Of a stretch of DNA of 64,000 nucleotides, positions 55,506 to 63,916 are shown in pieces. The DNA is taken from positions 278,501-342,500 of the forward strand of contig QCLK01000001.1 of assembly GCA_003214615.1 (NCBI GenBank). The letters run 5' to 3'. Source of the stretch: Pelagibacteraceae bacterium AG-414-E02. GTDB lineage: Bacteria > Pseudomonadota > Alphaproteobacteria > Pelagibacterales > Pelagibacteraceae. How positions within the stretch are numbered: the first letter of the stretch is position 1; every line of letters starts with the position of its first letter. The translations under genes were made by a program, and so were the position numbers. Below the pieces are notes generated by a model. The model saw nothing but the letters and a program-made list of their open reading frames with translations. It did no database searches and was not told where the DNA came from.

Positions 55506-56507
55506 TTACCATTTCTGCTTTAAGCATTTGAGGCATACATCATTTTCATAATATTTTCCATTTTTATGAATTGATCTTAGTTCCTTCATTTTGTCAGAGT
55601 TCCAGGCTTCAAATAAGCTCATTTTACTTAGGTTTCCCAGAGGTAAATATTTATTAAACATAGCGCAACACGGATGAACTTCATTATTTCCTTTAATAAA
55701 AAGTCTTTGCCACGGTTGATTGCATTTAATATTTTCTTCATTTTCTTTTTTATTAATATCCATTTCATTATATTTCATATCAAGATCTGGTTTCCAAAAA
55801 GGTTGGAAAACGATGTAATCAACTTTATTTTTCCAGTAATTTATAAAGCTGTCACGTTCGTGTGTATTATTTTTCATCTCCACAAAATTTACACCAACGA
55901 TTGGCAACTTTGAATTTAATGATTTTCTAATTTTTAAGAAATTTTCTATATTTTTGTGAACCTGTTCGTAATTACCTCTTATTCTTATTTTATTATAAGT
56001 TTCTTTACTAAAGGCGTCTAAACTAAACCTCAATCGCGTAAGTCCTGAATTAACAATTTTGTGCGCTAACTTTTCATCAATTAACGAACCATTGCTATTT
56101 ACCATAATATCCAAGTAACCGTAATTTTTTGCTAGCTTAAAATAATCAGTTATATTTTTAATTAAGAAAGGCTCATTATCTCCTTGAAACGAAACTGAAG
56201 GGCAACCATATTTTGATCCTTCTTTCAAAACTTTATCTACGTCTTCTTTTTTAAATCTTTCATGATAAGCAAATTTTTCAAATAATTCTGGCACACCATG
56301 CGTACACATTGGGCATCTAAAATTACATTTGTATAAAAGTTCAATATGTAAAAAATAAGGAAATTCTGTTTCTATCTCGAAATTATTTATCTTTTTCCAT
56401 TTTTCCCTATACTCGGAAAATTTTTTTCCTTTGACACTTTCTATTATTTTTATAGCGTCTTGTTCAGTTGGAAATTTTTCCATAGCTCCGCACTTTGAAA
56501 AAATCAA
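55506..56507 (-). CDS. Radical SAM protein with SPASM-like C-terminus
   Basis: This 333-residue protein has C61-x3-C65-x2-C68 (LYKCNFRCPMCTHGV), the GDNEP-type motif in SFQGDNEPFL, and a C-terminal cluster region with CNQPWQRLFIKGNNEVHPCCA and NDVCLKCLKQKW. It resembles SPASM radical SAM proteins of sugar and peptide loci. It lies 31 bases downstream of the NusG-like gene and is the first structural gene of the long run. The substrate is unknown. Confidence 0.9.
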   Translation of the reverse strand: MIFSKCGAMEKFPTEQDAIKIIESVKGKKFSEYREKWKKINNFEIETEFPYFLHIELLYKCNFRCPMCTHGVPELFEKFAYHERFKKEDVDKVLKEGSKYGCPSVSFQGDNEPFLIKNITDYFKLAKNYGYLDIMVNSNGSLIDEKLAHKIVNSGLTRLRFSLDAFSKETYNKIRIRGNYEQVHKNIENFLKIRKSLNSKLPIVGVNFVEMKNNTHERDSFINYWKNKVDYIVFQPFWKPDLDMKYNEMDINKKENEENIKCNQPWQRLFIKGNNEVHPCCAMFNKYLPLGNLSKMSLFEAWNSDKMKELRSIHKNGKYYENDVCLKCLKQKW

Positions 56508-56538
56508 AAGTAAATCTTTTCATAAAAAATTGAATTAA

Positions 56539-57042
56539 TTAATATATTGGACTGTAAAAATAATTTGATTTTTTGTTTATTATTACAGTCATCGACCCTA
56601 ATGTACTCTTAATATTATTTTTTCTTTTTTCCAAAATATCAAAAATTAAATTTGAAAAAGGACCGTTTAAAAACTTTATTTTTGCTGATTGTAAAATTGA
56701 GAAAAAACTTTGTTTCAAGCTTCCTTCTTTATCCTCATTGTTTTTACATAATTTTATAAAATCAACTATTTGATTTTGATTTTGAATATGTCCTTCTAAA
56801 AAGTATTCAAGTCCTTTTGTAAAACTCAACTGTGAAAGAAATTTTTTTTCTTGAAACTTTTCATAAAAGCAAAATGCATAGCCTCCTAAAATAAAATTTT
56901 CGAAAACTTGATCCTTGTTTTTTGTTTTTTTTAAATATTTTATTTTAGGATTATAAAATATAATTTTATCTCCTACCCTTTTTTTAAGATCTGAAACCAA
57001 AGACTTGTATTCTTTTTTTTTATATTTTATTACCGCCCACAT
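56539..57042 (-). CDS. NusG/RfaH-like transcription antiterminator
   Basis: This 167-residue protein has the size and architecture of RfaH. The NGN-like domain begins MWAVIKYKKKEYKSLVSDLKK (residues 1-21), and NFILGGYAFCFYEKF near 49-63 occupies the place of the LFPGYVF strand. The C-terminal KOW-like segment AKIKFLNGPFSNLIFDILE (near 121-139) resembles VRIxxGPFxGLxG. Such NusG paralogues ride RNA polymerase and suppress termination and polarity in long glycan operons. It starts in a TAATG overlap with the MarR-type gene and is followed by 56 same-strand genes. The assignment is by pattern and context; overall identity to NusG looks low. Confidence 0.78.
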   Translation of the reverse strand: MWAVIKYKKKEYKSLVSDLKKRVGDKIIFYNPKIKYLKKTKNKDQVFENFILGGYAFCFYEKFQEKKFLSQLSFTKGLEYFLEGHIQNQNQIVDFIKLCKNNEDKEGSLKQSFFSILQSAKIKFLNGPFSNLIFDILEKRKNNIKSTLGSMTVIINKKSNYFYSPIY

Positions 57043-57347
57043 TATCTTCTTTCCTTAAGCTCATCTTTCAGCTCGTCATATTCTTTCATTTTTCTTTTCA
57101 TGAAATTAATTGTCAATTTTGTTTTGGCGCTAATACCTTTGGGTGTAAGTACGTAAAAATAGTTAATTTTGTTAGGATTCTTTTTAAAATTTTCAATTTT
57201 AACCAAACCCTTATCTTTTAAAGATTGTAAACAATAATTGAGCTTGCCTAAGCTAAAACCAAGTTTTTTTGCTAACTGCCTTTGAGTAGTTTTCGGGTTA
57301 CTATCAATTTTTCTTAATACGTTAAAATGGTCTTGATTGTCATTCAT
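57042..57347 (-). CDS. EPS-associated MarR-type transcriptional regulator
   Basis: This winged-helix protein of about 101 residues matches the EPS-associated MarR family (TIGR04176): PKTTQRQLAKKLGFSLGKLN (about 22-41), YCLQSLKDKGLVKIENFKKN, YFYVLTPKGISAKTKLTINF and a C-terminal charged coiled-coil-like helix. I choose the ATG at 57347. The longer frame starts with TTG at 57359, inside an operator palindrome, which is less likely. It heads the 58-gene minus run and is coupled to the NusG-like gene by a TAATG overlap. Two palindromes right upstream suggest it represses its own operon. Confidence 0.88.
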   Translation of the reverse strand: MNDNQDHFNVLRKIDSNPKTTQRQLAKKLGFSLGKLNYCLQSLKDKGLVKIENFKKNPNKINYFYVLTPKGISAKTKLTINFMKRKMKEYDELKDELKERR

Positions 57348-57353
57348 ATCAAT

Positions 57354-57391
57354 GTTCAATAATTGAACATTCTATAGTTCAATTATTGAAC
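57354..57391. promoter_or_regulatory. Twin 15-bp palindromic operator sites
   Basis: GTTCAATAATTGAAC (57354-57368) and GTTCAATTATTGAAC (57377-57391) are perfect inverted repeats (GTTCAAT / ATTGAAC, one-base centre) with centres 23 bases apart. They flank a TATAGA at 57371-57376 on the minus strand. They lie immediately before the MarR-type gene, the expected place for an autoregulatory operator bound by two dimers. No other copy was seen in the window, though I could not search exhaustively. Confidence 0.8.
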
Positions 57392-57397
57392 AGTAAA
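57371..57397 (-). promoter_or_regulatory. Probable promoter of the 58-gene run
   Basis: On the minus strand, TTTACT (57392-57397) could be a -35 box and TATAGA (57371-57376) a -10 box, with a 15-base spacer that is exactly the second palindrome. The predicted start of transcription falls inside the first palindrome. The short spacer makes this a moderate call. Confidence 0.4.
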
Positions 57398-57671
57398 GCT
57401 CATTTTGTAGTATTATTTTCATCCACACTATGGTGGGGTAATAATTTAAATACAACTATATATCGTATGCTAGTTTTTTCTATTTTTAATTGCCGTTACT
57501 TAAAATTTTTTTAGGAAAATGTCCAAAAAAAGAAAGGTCATGTCTTTAATTTCCAATACTTCATAAAAAGAAAATGTAAATTTAAGAGCTACTTATTGCA
57601 ATATAAAGATAAATTAGTTTGAAAAATTAACTTTTCTAGCTGTAAACACAATCGTATGTTATAGATCGATT
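57392..57671. other. Divergent intergenic region
   Basis: This is the larger part of the only gap over 300 bases in the window (57348-57671). It separates the minus-strand regulators from the plus-strand radical SAM gene. Beyond the operator and promoter at its left edge it contains a short CCAC-N6-GTGG inverted repeat near 57423-57436. A weak plus-strand promoter candidate is TTGAAA (57619-57624) with TGTAAA (57641-57646). I see no tRNA, coding frame or clear terminator in it. Confidence 0.45.
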
Positions 57672-59039
57672 ATGAAATTTTTAATTTTAGATGTTTATCC
57701 TAAAGATGATTGGCGTCTAGTTAAAGACACAGCTGGCGGGTATGGCACGGGGAATGACTTTGGAAATAGTTTTTTTTCAAAATTAATTAATAAATTTGTT
57801 TCTAAAATGATAGCTATGCCACCAATGTATGCAATGTATGTATACTCAATAATTAAAAATAAAGGCCATGAAGTTAGTTATTCAAGAGATATAAATAATA
57901 ATGTTAAAATTCTAGAAGCTGATTATATCATAATGCCAACCTCTATAATAGCTCACGAAACCGAGAAACAAATACTTCATTGGCTTACCAAAAAAGAAAA
58001 AAAGATTTTTTTAATTGGAATTTTTTCAAATGTGATGAACAAAGAATATGATGTACATAATAGTTATATTGTTAGAGGAGAGCCGGAAAATTTTTTTTTA
58101 AATCTAAATTATAATCAACAAGAATTAGATTTATATTTTAAAGAAGGTTCAAGTCAAAGAAATTCTTCAAATGGAATGGTTGCAAATATAGATGAACTAC
58201 CTTTTCCTGATTGGGCTTATTATGTCAAAAAATATCCTTTAAAAAATAATTTTGTTGGTTTTAATTCAAAAATTGCAATCCCATTACTAGCTACTCGCGG
58301 CTGCCCTTATTCATGCTTTCATTATTGTACATATCCATTACAACAGGGCAGAAAAATCAGACACAGATCTGTAGAGAATATTGTCAAAGAAATGAAACAT
58401 TGGATAAAAAGTTTAAAAACAAATAAGTTTATATTTAGAGATCCCGTTTTTTCAATTGATAGAAAGCATACAGTATCTTTGTGTGAAGCAATTATTAGAG
58501 AAAATTTAAAAATTGAATTTTTAATAGAAACTCACTTGAAAAATTTAGATGATGAAATGATCGAACTACTCAAACGTGCAGGATTAAAAATGGTTTACGT
58601 AGGCATCGAGTCTTCTGACACCACTATACTTAAAGATATAAATAGATTTACGGTGAATAATGATCAACAATACCAAGTTATTCAAAAACTTACAAAGAAT
58701 GGAATATATGTTAAATCAATGTTTATGTTTGGAAATCCAGAAGATACTGAAGAAACAATTAAAAAAACAATTCAATATTCAAAATTTTTACCCAACCAAT
58801 TAGTTCAATATAGCGTCTTTACACTTTATCCCGGTACGCCCGTTTATAACGAATTCAAAGATAAAATCATACTTCACAAACTTGAAAAATATAATCAATA
58901 CAATTTAGTTTATAATCATAAATATTTAAATAATGACATTATTGGTAAATTAAAAAATCTAGGATATAGAAAGTTTTATTCAGATCTGAAAAATTTCTTA
59001 GTTGTTTTCTTGTCTTTTACAAGCTTTTTAAGAAAATAA
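57672..59039 (+). CDS. Radical SAM protein with CX3CX3C motif and reduced N-domain
   Basis: This 455-residue protein has a degenerate B12-like N-terminal domain (MKFLILDVYP, EADYIIMPTSI, FLIGIFSNVMN, YIVRGEPENFFL). The radical SAM cysteines are C211-x3-C215-x3-C219 in TRGCPYSCFHYCTYPLQQG, with one residue more than the canonical Cx3Cx2C; the codons TGC CCT TAT TCA TGC TTT CAT TAT TGT are clear. YVGIESSDTTILKDI and MFGNPEDTEET confirm the barrel. It is the first of two plus-strand genes in an otherwise minus-strand island. No close Shine-Dalgarno is seen. Confidence 0.87.
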   Translation: MKFLILDVYPKDDWRLVKDTAGGYGTGNDFGNSFFSKLINKFVSKMIAMPPMYAMYVYSIIKNKGHEVSYSRDINNNVKILEADYIIMPTSIIAHETEKQILHWLTKKEKKIFLIGIFSNVMNKEYDVHNSYIVRGEPENFFLNLNYNQQELDLYFKEGSSQRNSSNGMVANIDELPFPDWAYYVKKYPLKNNFVGFNSKIAIPLLATRGCPYSCFHYCTYPLQQGRKIRHRSVENIVKEMKHWIKSLKTNKFIFRDPVFSIDRKHTVSLCEAIIRENLKIEFLIETHLKNLDDEMIELLKRAGLKMVYVGIESSDTTILKDINRFTVNNDQQYQVIQKLTKNGIYVKSMFMFGNPEDTEETIKKTIQYSKFLPNQLVQYSVFTLYPGTPVYNEFKDKIILHKLEKYNQYNLVYNHKYLNNDIIGKLKNLGYRKFYSDLKNFLVVFLSFTSFLRK

Positions 59040-59043
59040 GTTA

Positions 59044-59889
59044 GTGAGAAAAAAAAATTGTATTATTACAGGTGGAACTTCTGGTTTAGGATTAGAGTTA
59101 GTAAAAAAATTTATTAATAATAGTTTTTTCGTTCATATAATTGCAAAAGATAGTGAAAAAATAAAACAACTGACTAATTATTTTTATGAAAAAAATATTA
59201 AATCCTTCAAGTTTTATAGGGCTGATTTGGCTGAGAAAGATGAACTAGATAAAATTATATTTGAAATAAAAAATTTAGATACAATTGATATTTTAATAAA
59301 CAATGCTGGTGCTCTTTTTCTAAAAAGAGAAACAAACTCAAATGGGATAGAAAAAACTTTTGCAGTTAATCATTTGTCACACTTTTATTTAACTATTTCA
59401 CTTATTGATTTAATTAAAAAAACAAAAAATGCTAAATTAGTAAATATATCATCAATGCTTCACAAATTTGCAAAACCAAATTTTAATGATATTAACTTTT
59501 CAAAAAATTATAATGGATACGTTGCCTATTGTAATTCAAAGTTAATGAATATTTTATTTACATATAAAATAAATAAAATTTATCCAAATTATATTAAATG
59601 TTATGCTGTTAATCCTGGATGGCTAAATACAAATTTTGGTAATAATAACAAATCTAATATAAGATTTTTATTATGTTTTATTAGGAATATATTTGCCAAA
59701 AAACCAAGTTATGTTGCAGAAGAAATTTATAATATTTGTACAATTGAAAAATACCTAAATTTTTCTGGAAAATATTTTGAAAAAGGTGATATTTCAAAAA
59801 GTTCTAATTTATCCTATAGAGCAGATCTTCAAGAGGAATTATGGATAAAAAGTTTAAAGATTATTAATGAGCAAAAAAATATGAAATAA
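59044..59889 (+). CDS. Short-chain dehydrogenase/reductase
   Basis: This 281-residue SDR has TGGTSGLGLELVKKF with TGxxxGxG, LINNAG, NISSMLHKF (catalytic serine) and YVAYCNSKLMN (Y-x3-K). It resembles retinol-dehydrogenase/WW-oxidoreductase-like SDRs more than FabG. The start is a GTG at 59044, 4 bases after the radical SAM stop at 59039, so the two plus-strand genes form a unit. It ends tail-to-tail with the minus-strand gene at 59897, only 7 bases away, with no visible terminator between. Confidence 0.88.
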   Translation: MRKKNCIITGGTSGLGLELVKKFINNSFFVHIIAKDSEKIKQLTNYFYEKNIKSFKFYRADLAEKDELDKIIFEIKNLDTIDILINNAGALFLKRETNSNGIEKTFAVNHLSHFYLTISLIDLIKKTKNAKLVNISSMLHKFAKPNFNDINFSKNYNGYVAYCNSKLMNILFTYKINKIYPNYIKCYAVNPGWLNTNFGNNNKSNIRFLLCFIRNIFAKKPSYVAEEIYNICTIEKYLNFSGKYFEKGDISKSSNLSYRADLQEELWIKSLKIINEQKNMK

Positions 59890-59896
59890 TAAATAG

Positions 59897-61936
59897 TTAT
59901 TGTAATACTGCTTTTCTATGAAGTTTATAGAAGTTGCCTTCCACTCTTTGCACTAATTTAACAAGGCCAGACAAATTATCACCATACCTATCTTTTGCAT
60001 CCAGTTTCATATCAATTTGATGCTGTTTGTATATAAAAGAAATTTCAACAGAATTAGGTCTGTAATAATCTTTTAACTTTGTTTTTTCATTTGTTTTTAA
60101 CCATGACAATATATCGTATTTGAAGTTTAATTTTTTGTTTAAATCAATATTTTTTCTAAAATCAAAAGAATCAGCTGTCATTCCTAATATATATTTTTTA
60201 AGTTCATTTATTTCAGAATTTAAATTTGAATTTATTAAATTCGCGTTTTTGGATTTGATAAAATCATTAGTTAGTTTAAATACATCGTTCACTAACATTT
60301 CCAAATTTCCATTCAACGTCATAATTTTGTGTCTAAAAAGCACATTTCCGCCAGCATCACCTTTTAAAAGTTTTTGGTAATTTTTCTCATTTGAATAGTG
60401 GTTTACTAAATCTTTCTCAGAGTCCCATAACTCAGATTTTGTTTCGTCAACAAAACTTTTGAAAATGTTTTTTATAGAAACGTCAAATTTATCAAGATTC
60501 TTATAAATATATTTTATCCAATCTGACTTCTTAAAATTATTTGACAGTAAATATTTTTTTAAAGGAATAAATGTATTAGAATTAGAGCATATAGCAATTA
60601 TTAGAAGAAATTTCCTTGCCTTGATATAATCTTCAAAAGAAAATGACTTTGTCGCAATAGCTATTTTTTCATAATCAAAAATGTACGTTCCATCATATTT
60701 GCCGTAATCAAGTGGTACTAATCGGTACTTTGTTTCATATGCATATTTTTTAACATATTCTTTATCATCAAGATAAGGTGTTCCATGCAACATTTGAAGT
60801 TGGTGACTTAAAACACTACTAACATCTGTATCTAGTAAATCGGCCAATCCATTAATATGTGTCTCTAAAGTTTCTTCAGGCAATGGCATTATAACTTCAG
60901 CGTGCTGGGGTCGGCCCTGGTCGCTTAATTCTTTAGCAATTGACTTCATGTGTTCTACTTTAATATTTGATCTTGAAATTTTATTTAAAACTTTTTGGTC
61001 CATTGATTGCGGAGACATACTTATACTTAGCGTTTCCCCAAGCAATCTAGTTGCATCTATTATTTTTTCTTTACTGTTCTTTCCAGTCCATACTGTCATT
61101 GTTGATGGAAAAGAATATTTTTCCTGTAAAGATTTAATTAATTCTACAGTTGTTCTATCACGTGGTATCATTCCAAAATTATTGTCAGCAAATGTTATGT
61201 GTTTAATGTTATATTTATTTGCCATCTTCGCTATATGCGTAAGCTCTTCGTTAACATAGTCATTACTGAATTGGTTTACTTTATTATAATAATCATCACC
61301 TGCGTTGCAAAAATTGCACTTAAATGGACATCCTCTGGCTGTTTCAACAAGCGGTGTAAGTTTATATTTAAAAAACTTATCAAGTAATCCCGATGTATAA
61401 GGTGAAGGAATTTCATCTAAAAATTTTATTCTTTGCATTTGTTCGCCTGATATTAATTTGTTCTTTTTTATAAATTGACATCCTTGAATTGGTGTATCAA
61501 ATACTTTTTTTGAGTCATTGTTGTTAGAAAGTAACCTTTCAATAATTTTTGAAAATGACCGCTCTCCTTCATAAAAAGTATGAATATCTATATTGGGTCT
61601 TTTTTTAAGAAATAATTCTTGATTGAATTTGTCGTAGGGATAGTTTGTGCCTCCAAATACAGTTATTATATTTTTATCTAAAGACTTAACATAACTTGCA
61701 AAATGGTAGCTTAAGTTGCAATTCCAAGTATAATTACTACATCCAAGTACATGGGGTAATTTTTCATCAATTGCTTCTTTTAAATCCTTAGGAAATTTAA
61801 ATAATTTTATATCAACATCATTGCTAAAATTTTTTTTGCAGTATGAAGCTATTAAACCAACATTTAAAGGAAAGGCCTCTGTTGCAGGCATTAATCCAGT
61901 ATGAGTAAGATCTGCAAGATAAATTCTTAGTTTCAT
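59897..61936 (-). CDS. Large cobalamin-binding-type radical SAM protein
   Basis: This 679-residue paralogue of 29269-31302 has a B12-like N-domain (LNVGLIASYCKKNF, HVLGCSNYTWNCNLSYHFA, TVFGGTNYP, IHTFYEGERSF) and EIPSPYTSGLLDKFF just before C203-x3-C207-x2-C210 (TARGCPFKCNFCNAG). It has a similar long C-terminal region of about 200 residues. The B12 and radical SAM halves line up well with the other protein. It lies 16 bases after the membrane protein gene, in a two-gene unit directly behind the 23S gene. Confidence 0.9.
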   Translation of the reverse strand: MKLRIYLADLTHTGLMPATEAFPLNVGLIASYCKKNFSNDVDIKLFKFPKDLKEAIDEKLPHVLGCSNYTWNCNLSYHFASYVKSLDKNIITVFGGTNYPYDKFNQELFLKKRPNIDIHTFYEGERSFSKIIERLLSNNNDSKKVFDTPIQGCQFIKKNKLISGEQMQRIKFLDEIPSPYTSGLLDKFFKYKLTPLVETARGCPFKCNFCNAGDDYYNKVNQFSNDYVNEELTHIAKMANKYNIKHITFADNNFGMIPRDRTTVELIKSLQEKYSFPSTMTVWTGKNSKEKIIDATRLLGETLSISMSPQSMDQKVLNKISRSNIKVEHMKSIAKELSDQGRPQHAEVIMPLPEETLETHINGLADLLDTDVSSVLSHQLQMLHGTPYLDDKEYVKKYAYETKYRLVPLDYGKYDGTYIFDYEKIAIATKSFSFEDYIKARKFLLIIAICSNSNTFIPLKKYLLSNNFKKSDWIKYIYKNLDKFDVSIKNIFKSFVDETKSELWDSEKDLVNHYSNEKNYQKLLKGDAGGNVLFRHKIMTLNGNLEMLVNDVFKLTNDFIKSKNANLINSNLNSEINELKKYILGMTADSFDFRKNIDLNKKLNFKYDILSWLKTNEKTKLKDYYRPNSVEISFIYKQHQIDMKLDAKDRYGDNLSGLVKLVQRVEGNFYKLHRKAVLQ

Positions 61937-61952
61937 ATTATATAAGATTAAA

Positions 61953-63824
61953 CTACTGATTGTTAATTGTATATGCTACAAGTCGGAATCCATATAGTCT
62001 AAAAGTGCCAGCTTTTGAGCGTCTTTTATGATCGGCGTAAACAATGTTATGTGATCCATAATGCGCATCTCCGCCAAAAAGGGCAACAAAATTTGAATCG
62101 AGTTTATTTTGAGTCCATTCACCAACATTTTCTTTTAATCCGTAAATACCCAGTTCGTTAGGTGTGGTATTAAAAACCGATTTAATGTTTATAGCGGCAA
62201 ACTTATTTATATTTTTTTCATAAATTGTTTTATATCCTCCTGTTAACCAAACATATTCTTGAACTGTAGGTAAGCGATAATTATATTTTTTATTCTTTTT
62301 GTTTAAGTATTCAATCAGTTCTGCGATTCTATAATGTCTAACTCCATTAATAGGTAAGTCTGATTTCACTTTCCAGGGTTTATAAGGAATCGGTGTAACA
62401 AATAAATATCCGTTCAAATTTTCTGGTCTAAACTCATATTTCATTATATTAAGCTTTTTATTTCCTTCGATGCGTAAAGAGACAAATTCAATACCCAAAT
62501 CATCAATAAACTCTCCAGTTTTTGTTATTGTAGTTTTTTTTGTCAAGGAACTAATTAAATTATTATAGCTTGATGAAAGTTTTAAGTCTAAATCGTTATC
62601 TTTCAAGTAATGAAGTAGTGCATCATCATTACCTTGTTGCATAAAAGTTCGAAAATATGGACTAAAATAAATGGATTGTGATAACCAATTTTTATCTGAA
62701 ATGAGTCCCTTTGTTTTAATAAAATTATTTGTACAGTTTAATATTATTAAAAATGATATCAGTATATAGGAAATAAATGGTTTTCTATTATTAACATTTG
62801 ATAAGAAAGTTAATAACGCCAACAAGGAAAAACATACAAAGAATACTCTAAGTCTTCCTCCTGAATAAAATGGGAACGATGCCATTGATAGTATTATTAA
62901 TATGAATATAAAATAAAATTTGGTTGGTAATTTCGGTAGCTTACCTTCCTTAATTACATAAAAAAGAAACCCTCCGAATAGAAAACAAATTGCTATTAAT
63001 AATGCATATTGCGATAATCCCAATGAAGGAGAAATTTGAAGCAAAAATCTCTTAGCTAGATAAATTAACTGACCCAACCCACCAAATGAATGTGTAGTTA
63101 CATGCTCTGCCAGGCCACTAAATGCTATTGATCTAATGTAAACAATCGACGCCACAAACATTCCAACGCATAATGCCTGTATAATAATAGAGTAGGTAAT
63201 TTTAAAATTCTTTTCATTGAATAATTGAGCAATTATGGGAACTATCAAAAAAGGTAAATTTGTTTCCTTTGTCATAGATGCTACAACTATCAAAAAGTAT
63301 GAGATCGCAACGCTCCGTAAATCACATTTTTTTAAAACAATATAAATTCCTAAGAGTGTTAAAACATTTGAGGAAAAAGAAGGTATTTCTGTTAACCAAA
63401 TCCTGTGTACAAATTGATCGGAGAAAATTACAAAAAGTATTGATCCTAAAGTAATTAAAATTCTATCTTTATTATATATCCTAAAAATTTTATAAGCTAG
63501 AAATCCACTCATAAATAAAAGTAGGACACTTATGATTCGGTAATAAAATACATTAACTCCAAATAAATTCCATATGATATCATAAATTATTATTGCGAAT
63601 GGACGATATCCGGCGTTTTCAAGCCGCTGACCAACGTTCCAATCTCCAAAAAATGCACTGACCAACTCAGCATTAGAATAGTTTCTAAAAAAATTATAGT
63701 CGTCGTAGTAAAAATTAATTTTATAACCGTTTAAATAAACAACAAAAACAATAAGCGATAAAATAATACAAAACCCATACCAAGCTTTTTTGTTGTAAAA
63801 AAAATTATATTTTTTATTCATCAT
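61953..63824 (-). CDS. Membrane glycosyltransferase-like protein fused to an FGE-sulfatase (SUMF1-like) domain
   Basis: In this 623-residue protein about 360 residues are polytopic, with some ten hydrophobic segments. The first periplasmic loop has YYDDYNFFRNYSN, like the DD/DE motif of GT39/PMT-type transferases, and ASMTKETNLPFLIVP appears later. From about 500 onward the sequence resembles the formylglycine-generating enzyme domain: YRLPTVQEYVWLTGGY, ELGIYGLKENVGEWTQNK, ALFGGDAHYGSHN and a GTFRLYGFRLV ending. No cysteine pair typical of active FGE is seen, so the domain may be a binding module. It is the first gene after the 23S rRNA. Both halves are reasoned from motifs. Confidence 0.78.
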   Translation of the reverse strand: MMNKKYNFFYNKKAWYGFCIILSLIVFVVYLNGYKINFYYDDYNFFRNYSNAELVSAFFGDWNVGQRLENAGYRPFAIIIYDIIWNLFGVNVFYYRIISVLLLFMSGFLAYKIFRIYNKDRILITLGSILFVIFSDQFVHRIWLTEIPSFSSNVLTLLGIYIVLKKCDLRSVAISYFLIVVASMTKETNLPFLIVPIIAQLFNEKNFKITYSIIIQALCVGMFVASIVYIRSIAFSGLAEHVTTHSFGGLGQLIYLAKRFLLQISPSLGLSQYALLIAICFLFGGFLFYVIKEGKLPKLPTKFYFIFILIILSMASFPFYSGGRLRVFFVCFSLLALLTFLSNVNNRKPFISYILISFLIILNCTNNFIKTKGLISDKNWLSQSIYFSPYFRTFMQQGNDDALLHYLKDNDLDLKLSSSYNNLISSLTKKTTITKTGEFIDDLGIEFVSLRIEGNKKLNIMKYEFRPENLNGYLFVTPIPYKPWKVKSDLPINGVRHYRIAELIEYLNKKNKKYNYRLPTVQEYVWLTGGYKTIYEKNINKFAAINIKSVFNTTPNELGIYGLKENVGEWTQNKLDSNFVALFGGDAHYGSHNIVYADHKRRSKAGTFRLYGFRLVAYTINNQ

Positions 63825-63839
63825 CTTTACTCAATATAT

Positions 63840-63876
63840 ATCAGGACTCCCAAAAACTTAAATTGGGACTTCTGAT
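63840..63876 (-). other. Imperfect hairpin just downstream of 23S rRNA
   Basis: ATCAGGACTCCCAA (63840-63853) and TTGGGACTTCTGAT (63863-63876) can pair as a 14-base stem with two mismatches around a 9-base loop. The minus-strand transcript leaving the 23S gene would form it before the gene at 63824. No U-tract follows, so a processing signal or weak attenuator is more likely than an intrinsic terminator. Between this hairpin and the 23S end there are 40 bases and no 5S. Confidence 0.45.
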
Positions 63877-63916
63877 AAAAATCATATATCTAGAAATCTA
63901 AATTTTTTTCAGTGCA

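Noticed and set aside
57042..57359. Start of the MarR-type gene at the TTG at 57359
   Set aside because: That start would lie inside the first operator palindrome, and an ATG four codons later (57347) gives a better-placed N-terminus.
63840..63876. Intrinsic terminator of the rRNA operon
   Set aside because: The stem has two mismatches and no following U-tract on the minus strand, so I list it only as a hairpin.
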